Source: Solirubrobacteraceae bacterium
GTDB taxonomy: Bacteria; Actinomycetota; Thermoleophilia; Solirubrobacterales; Solirubrobacteraceae
Direction: 5' to 3'
Assembly: GCA_025935735.1 (NCBI GenBank)
Contig: JAICUS010000064.1
Coordinates: forward strand, 1-16,032
DNA: 16,032 bases
A program made the position numbers and the translations under genes. The notes beneath the pieces were generated by a model. The model was not told where the DNA came from, did not search any database, and saw only the letters and a program-made list of their open reading frames with translations. Positions 13,649 to 16,032 of the stretch are shown piece by piece; the first letter of the stretch is position 1, and each line of letters starts with the position of its first letter.

Positions 13649-16032
13649 TTGTCCGATCGACTCCCTCGCGGCCGCCTGGTCACAGCCGCGTTCTGTGCCG
13701 CCGCGGTGACCGCGGCCGGGGCGGGCGTGCTCGCCAACGCGACGGCCGCGACCCCGCTGGCGCCGGTGCTCGGCAACGCCGGCCAGGGCGGTGCCGTGAT
13801 CGTCTGGCTCAAGAACGACCACGCCAACCTCGACCTGCGCAGTGCCGCCCGTGCCCGCGTCGCGGTCGCGCACAGCGACCAGAAGCCGGTGGTCGCCGCC
13901 ATCCGCGCGCACGGCGGGACCGGCGTGGTCCAGCTCGTCAGCGTCAACGCCGTGGCCGCGCACGTGTCGGCCGCCGGCGTGAGCGCGCTGCGGCGGCTGC
14001 CCGCGGTGCGGGAGATCATCCCCGACGCCACGACGCCGATCGGCGACCCCGAGCCCACCGGGCCGAAGGTCACGACGGCCAAGATCACGCCCGACACGAC
14101 GGCCCTCGGCCGCAAGTCCGCGCGGGCCGACGAGGTCAACCCGTTCCCGGGCGCGAACAACTGCGGCACCGCCGACGCCCCGCTCCTCGAGCCCGAGGCG
14201 CTGCAGACGATCAACGCTCCGGCGATGACGAACGCCGGCCTGGCCACCGAGCCCGGCCACGGCGTGATCGTCGCCAATGACGGGATCAGCTCCCCGCCGA
14301 ACTTCTCGCTCGTGGGCAACCCGAACTTCATCCGTCCGGCCGCGGACGGCGGCGGCAGCATCGTCGTCGGCGCGAACCCGGGCGACACGACCGACGCCAC
14401 CGACGGCGAGTACTACGGCGACGCCTCGTCGATCGCCGCGCAGGGCACGGTCGTGTACCAGTACTCCAAGGAGCTGCCGTTCTCCGGCATGCCGGACACG
14501 TGCTACTTCAAGCTCGTGGGCGACGCGCCCGGCGCCTCGCTCGTCGACACCGAGAACATCGACACGCCGGAGAGCGCCGCCGGCGACCGCACGGTGATGA
14601 GCGAGTCCCAGGAGCTGGCCGCCATCGACGCCGCGGTCATCAAGCTGCACGCCGACGTCATCAACGAGTCCTACGGCTACGGGCTCTCGCCGGGCAGCTA
14701 CGCCATCCACTACGCGGCCAACGACGCGGCCGTCGACGCCGGCGTGGTCGTCGTGGCCTCCTCGGGGGACAGCGGCGTCCAGGGCACGGTGTCCGCTCCG
14801 GCCTCGGACCCGAAGATCATCGCGGCCGGCGCGACGAACACCCACCGGCTCAACGCGATGGCGTACGGCTTCGCCGGCTGGGTCAACAACGACATCACCC
14901 CGCTGTCCTCTGGCGGGACGACGCCGGACAACCGCCTGGTCGACCTCGTGGCTCCCGGCTACGGCGGCATGGCCGCGTGCAACCCGCACGGCAGCGACTG
15001 CCCGGAGAACACGCAGACGGAGGCGTTCGGCGGCACGAGCCAGTCCTCCCCGCTGATCGCGGGCGCGGCGGCCGACGTCATCCAGGCCTACCGTGACTCG
15101 CACAACGGCGACAGCCCCTCGCCGGCGCTGGTGAAGCAGCTGCTCACGGGCACCGCGACCGACATCGGCGCGCCGGCCGACCAGCAGGGCGCCGGCCAGG
15201 TCAACATCCAGGCCGCGGTCGCGGCCGCGCAGCAGATGACCAACACCACGGTGACGGGCTCGGCCGCGAGCCTGATCCCGACCCCGACGCAGCTCGACCT
15301 GACCGGCGACGGCGGCTCGACGAGCTTCCAGTCGGTGAGCCTGTTCAACCCGAGCAACGCGTCCACGATCGTCACCGGCGCCTACCGCGCGCTCGGGCCC
15401 AAGCAGCAGATCGGCCAGACGGTCACCGAGAACGTCAGCGCCCCGGATCCCAGCCTCCCCGTGCCGGCCGACGGCGCGCAGGCGGCCCCGGACATCACGT
15501 TCGACGTGCCGGCCGGCCTGGACCGGCTCGAGGCGGACATGATCTGGCCGGACCCGGCCAACGGGACGATCCTCAGCTTCGTGCTGACCGACCCGACCGG
15601 CCGGCTGCGCCAGATCTCCTACGACTACGGCACGGCCAGGACGACCGGGATCGGCACGGTGCCGGACATCCAGCACGTGGAAGTCGCGAACCCCGAGGCC
15701 GGCACCTGGCGCGTGCAGATCAAGTGGGCGAACGGCCGCGCGCACCTGCAGGAGCCGCCGAACGTGCCCGGCACCTACACCGGCACGGTGAGCTTCAAGG
15801 TCTCCGGGCGCCACTGGGTCACCTCGCCGGCCTCGCCGGCGATCACGATCGGGGCGCACCGGTCGGCGACGATCCCGCTGCAGGTGGCGTTCCCCACCGC
15901 ACCGGGCGACCACCCCGAGTCGGTGCAGTTCACCGCCGCCGACGGCGCGACGACCTCGCTCCCGATCGCCCGGCGCACGCTGGTGCCGAGCGCGGGCGGC
16001 GAGTTCGACGCGCAGATGATCAACACGGTCGG
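13649..16032 (+). CDS. Secreted subtilase-like serine protease with sedolisin-type catalytic residues (partial, 3' end outside window)
   Basis: At least 794 residues from TTG 13649, with no stop before the window edge. A signal peptide covers about 1-34 (RLPRGRL, Ala-rich core). Residues about 48-127 look like an I9 inhibitor propeptide (GAVIVWLKNDH, AVREIIPD). The subtilase-fold catalytic domain covers about 200-530: GVIVANDGIS, GDAPGASLV, VINESYG, SSGDSG and GGTSQSSPLIAGAAA with nucleophile Ser464. The S8 Asp position is Asn210 (NDGI) and the S8 His motif reads DASSIAA, so the usual Asp and His are absent. Glu254 and Asp258 (EYYGD) and Asp374 (SSGDSG) fit the Glu-Asp-Asp-Ser set of S53 sedolisins. 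Beta-sandwich domains follow (about 545-720, LTDPTGRLRQ and NPEAGTWRVQI, PPC-like), then another Ig-like domain. Activity, if any, is probably acid-tolerant (inference). It could instead be an inactive homologue. Confidence 0.85.
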   Translation, partial: MSDRLPRGRLVTAAFCAAAVTAAGAGVLANATAATPLAPVLGNAGQGGAVIVWLKNDHANLDLRSAARARVAVAHSDQKPVVAAIRAHGGTGVVQLVSVNAVAAHVSAAGVSALRRLPAVREIIPDATTPIGDPEPTGPKVTTAKITPDTTALGRKSARADEVNPFPGANNCGTADAPLLEPEALQTINAPAMTNAGLATEPGHGVIVANDGISSPPNFSLVGNPNFIRPAADGGGSIVVGANPGDTTDATDGEYYGDASSIAAQGTVVYQYSKELPFSGMPDTCYFKLVGDAPGASLVDTENIDTPESAAGDRTVMSESQELAAIDAAVIKLHADVINESYGYGLSPGSYAIHYAANDAAVDAGVVVVASSGDSGVQGTVSAPASDPKIIAAGATNTHRLNAMAYGFAGWVNNDITPLSSGGTTPDNRLVDLVAPGYGGMAACNPHGSDCPENTQTEAFGGTSQSSPLIAGAAADVIQAYRDSHNGDSPSPALVKQLLTGTATDIGAPADQQGAGQVNIQAAVAAAQQMTNTTVTGSAASLIPTPTQLDLTGDGGSTSFQSVSLFNPSNASTIVTGAYRALGPKQQIGQTVTENVSAPDPSLPVPADGAQAAPDITFDVPAGLDRLEADMIWPDPANGTILSFVLTDPTGRLRQISYDYGTARTTGIGTVPDIQHVEVANPEAGTWRVQIKWANGRAHLQEPPNVPGTYTGTVSFKVSGRHWVTSPASPAITIGAHRSATIPLQVAFPTAPGDHPESVQFTAADGATTSLPIARRTLVPSAGGEFDAQMINTV

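Noticed and set aside
13589..15913. 774-residue open frame on the minus strand
   Set aside because: It is antisense to the protease, which has a signal peptide, SD and conserved motifs. The antisense product is low-complexity Arg/Val/Gly.

Overview
The DNA is strongly GC-rich. Codons favour G or C at the third position, some starts are GTG or TTG, and two start codons sit 7 nt downstream of a TANNNT-like -10 with no Shine-Dalgarno (SD) sequence, as in leaderless actinobacterial genes. Together with the protein families present, this suggests an actinobacterium. A soil lineage near Solirubrobacterales (Thermoleophilia) is my best guess, from remembered resemblance of the protease and membrane proteins rather than any marker gene. 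I see no rRNA, tRNA, CRISPR array, insertion sequence or phage gene.

Layout. 58-2517 (minus) encodes a large single-pass membrane protein: zinc ribbon, Ig-like domains, one membrane helix, PASTA repeats, a Pro-rich linker and a beta-propeller. 2518-3051 has no convincing large gene; it holds a cluster of GC hairpins and a 26-codon ORF with a very good SD. 3052-3260 (minus) is the remnant of a glyoxalase/VOC gene that has lost its middle and is now out of frame. 3362-5161 (plus) is a flavin monooxygenase fused to an N-terminal SnoaL-like domain. It converges on a likely minus-strand operon: membrane LuxR-type regulator (8265-6859), glutathione S-transferase (6828-6175) and an ECF sigma factor with a SnoaL-like tail (6142-5183). 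Divergent from that operon is a six-helix membrane protein of unknown function (8377-8952). It is followed by a secreted multidomain glycoside hydrolase family 2 enzyme (8998-12252), which converges on an MFS efflux-type transporter (13496-12264). The window ends inside a secreted subtilase-like protease that starts at TTG 13649 and runs off the right edge.

How the parts may work together. The LuxR-GST-sigma group looks like a small regulatory and detoxification unit: a membrane sensor that binds DNA directly, a sigma factor carrying its own SnoaL-like domain, and a conjugating enzyme, beside an oxygenase. A link to the monooxygenase is inferred from position only. The GH2 enzyme and the protease are both exported and suit a saprotrophic life.

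The most interesting observation is in the protease. Aligned by eye it has a subtilisin-type I9-like propeptide, but at the catalytic His and Asp positions it lacks the S8 residues. Instead it has a Glu-x-x-x-Asp pair, an Asp in SSGDSG and a Ser in GGTSQS, the pattern of sedolisins (S53).
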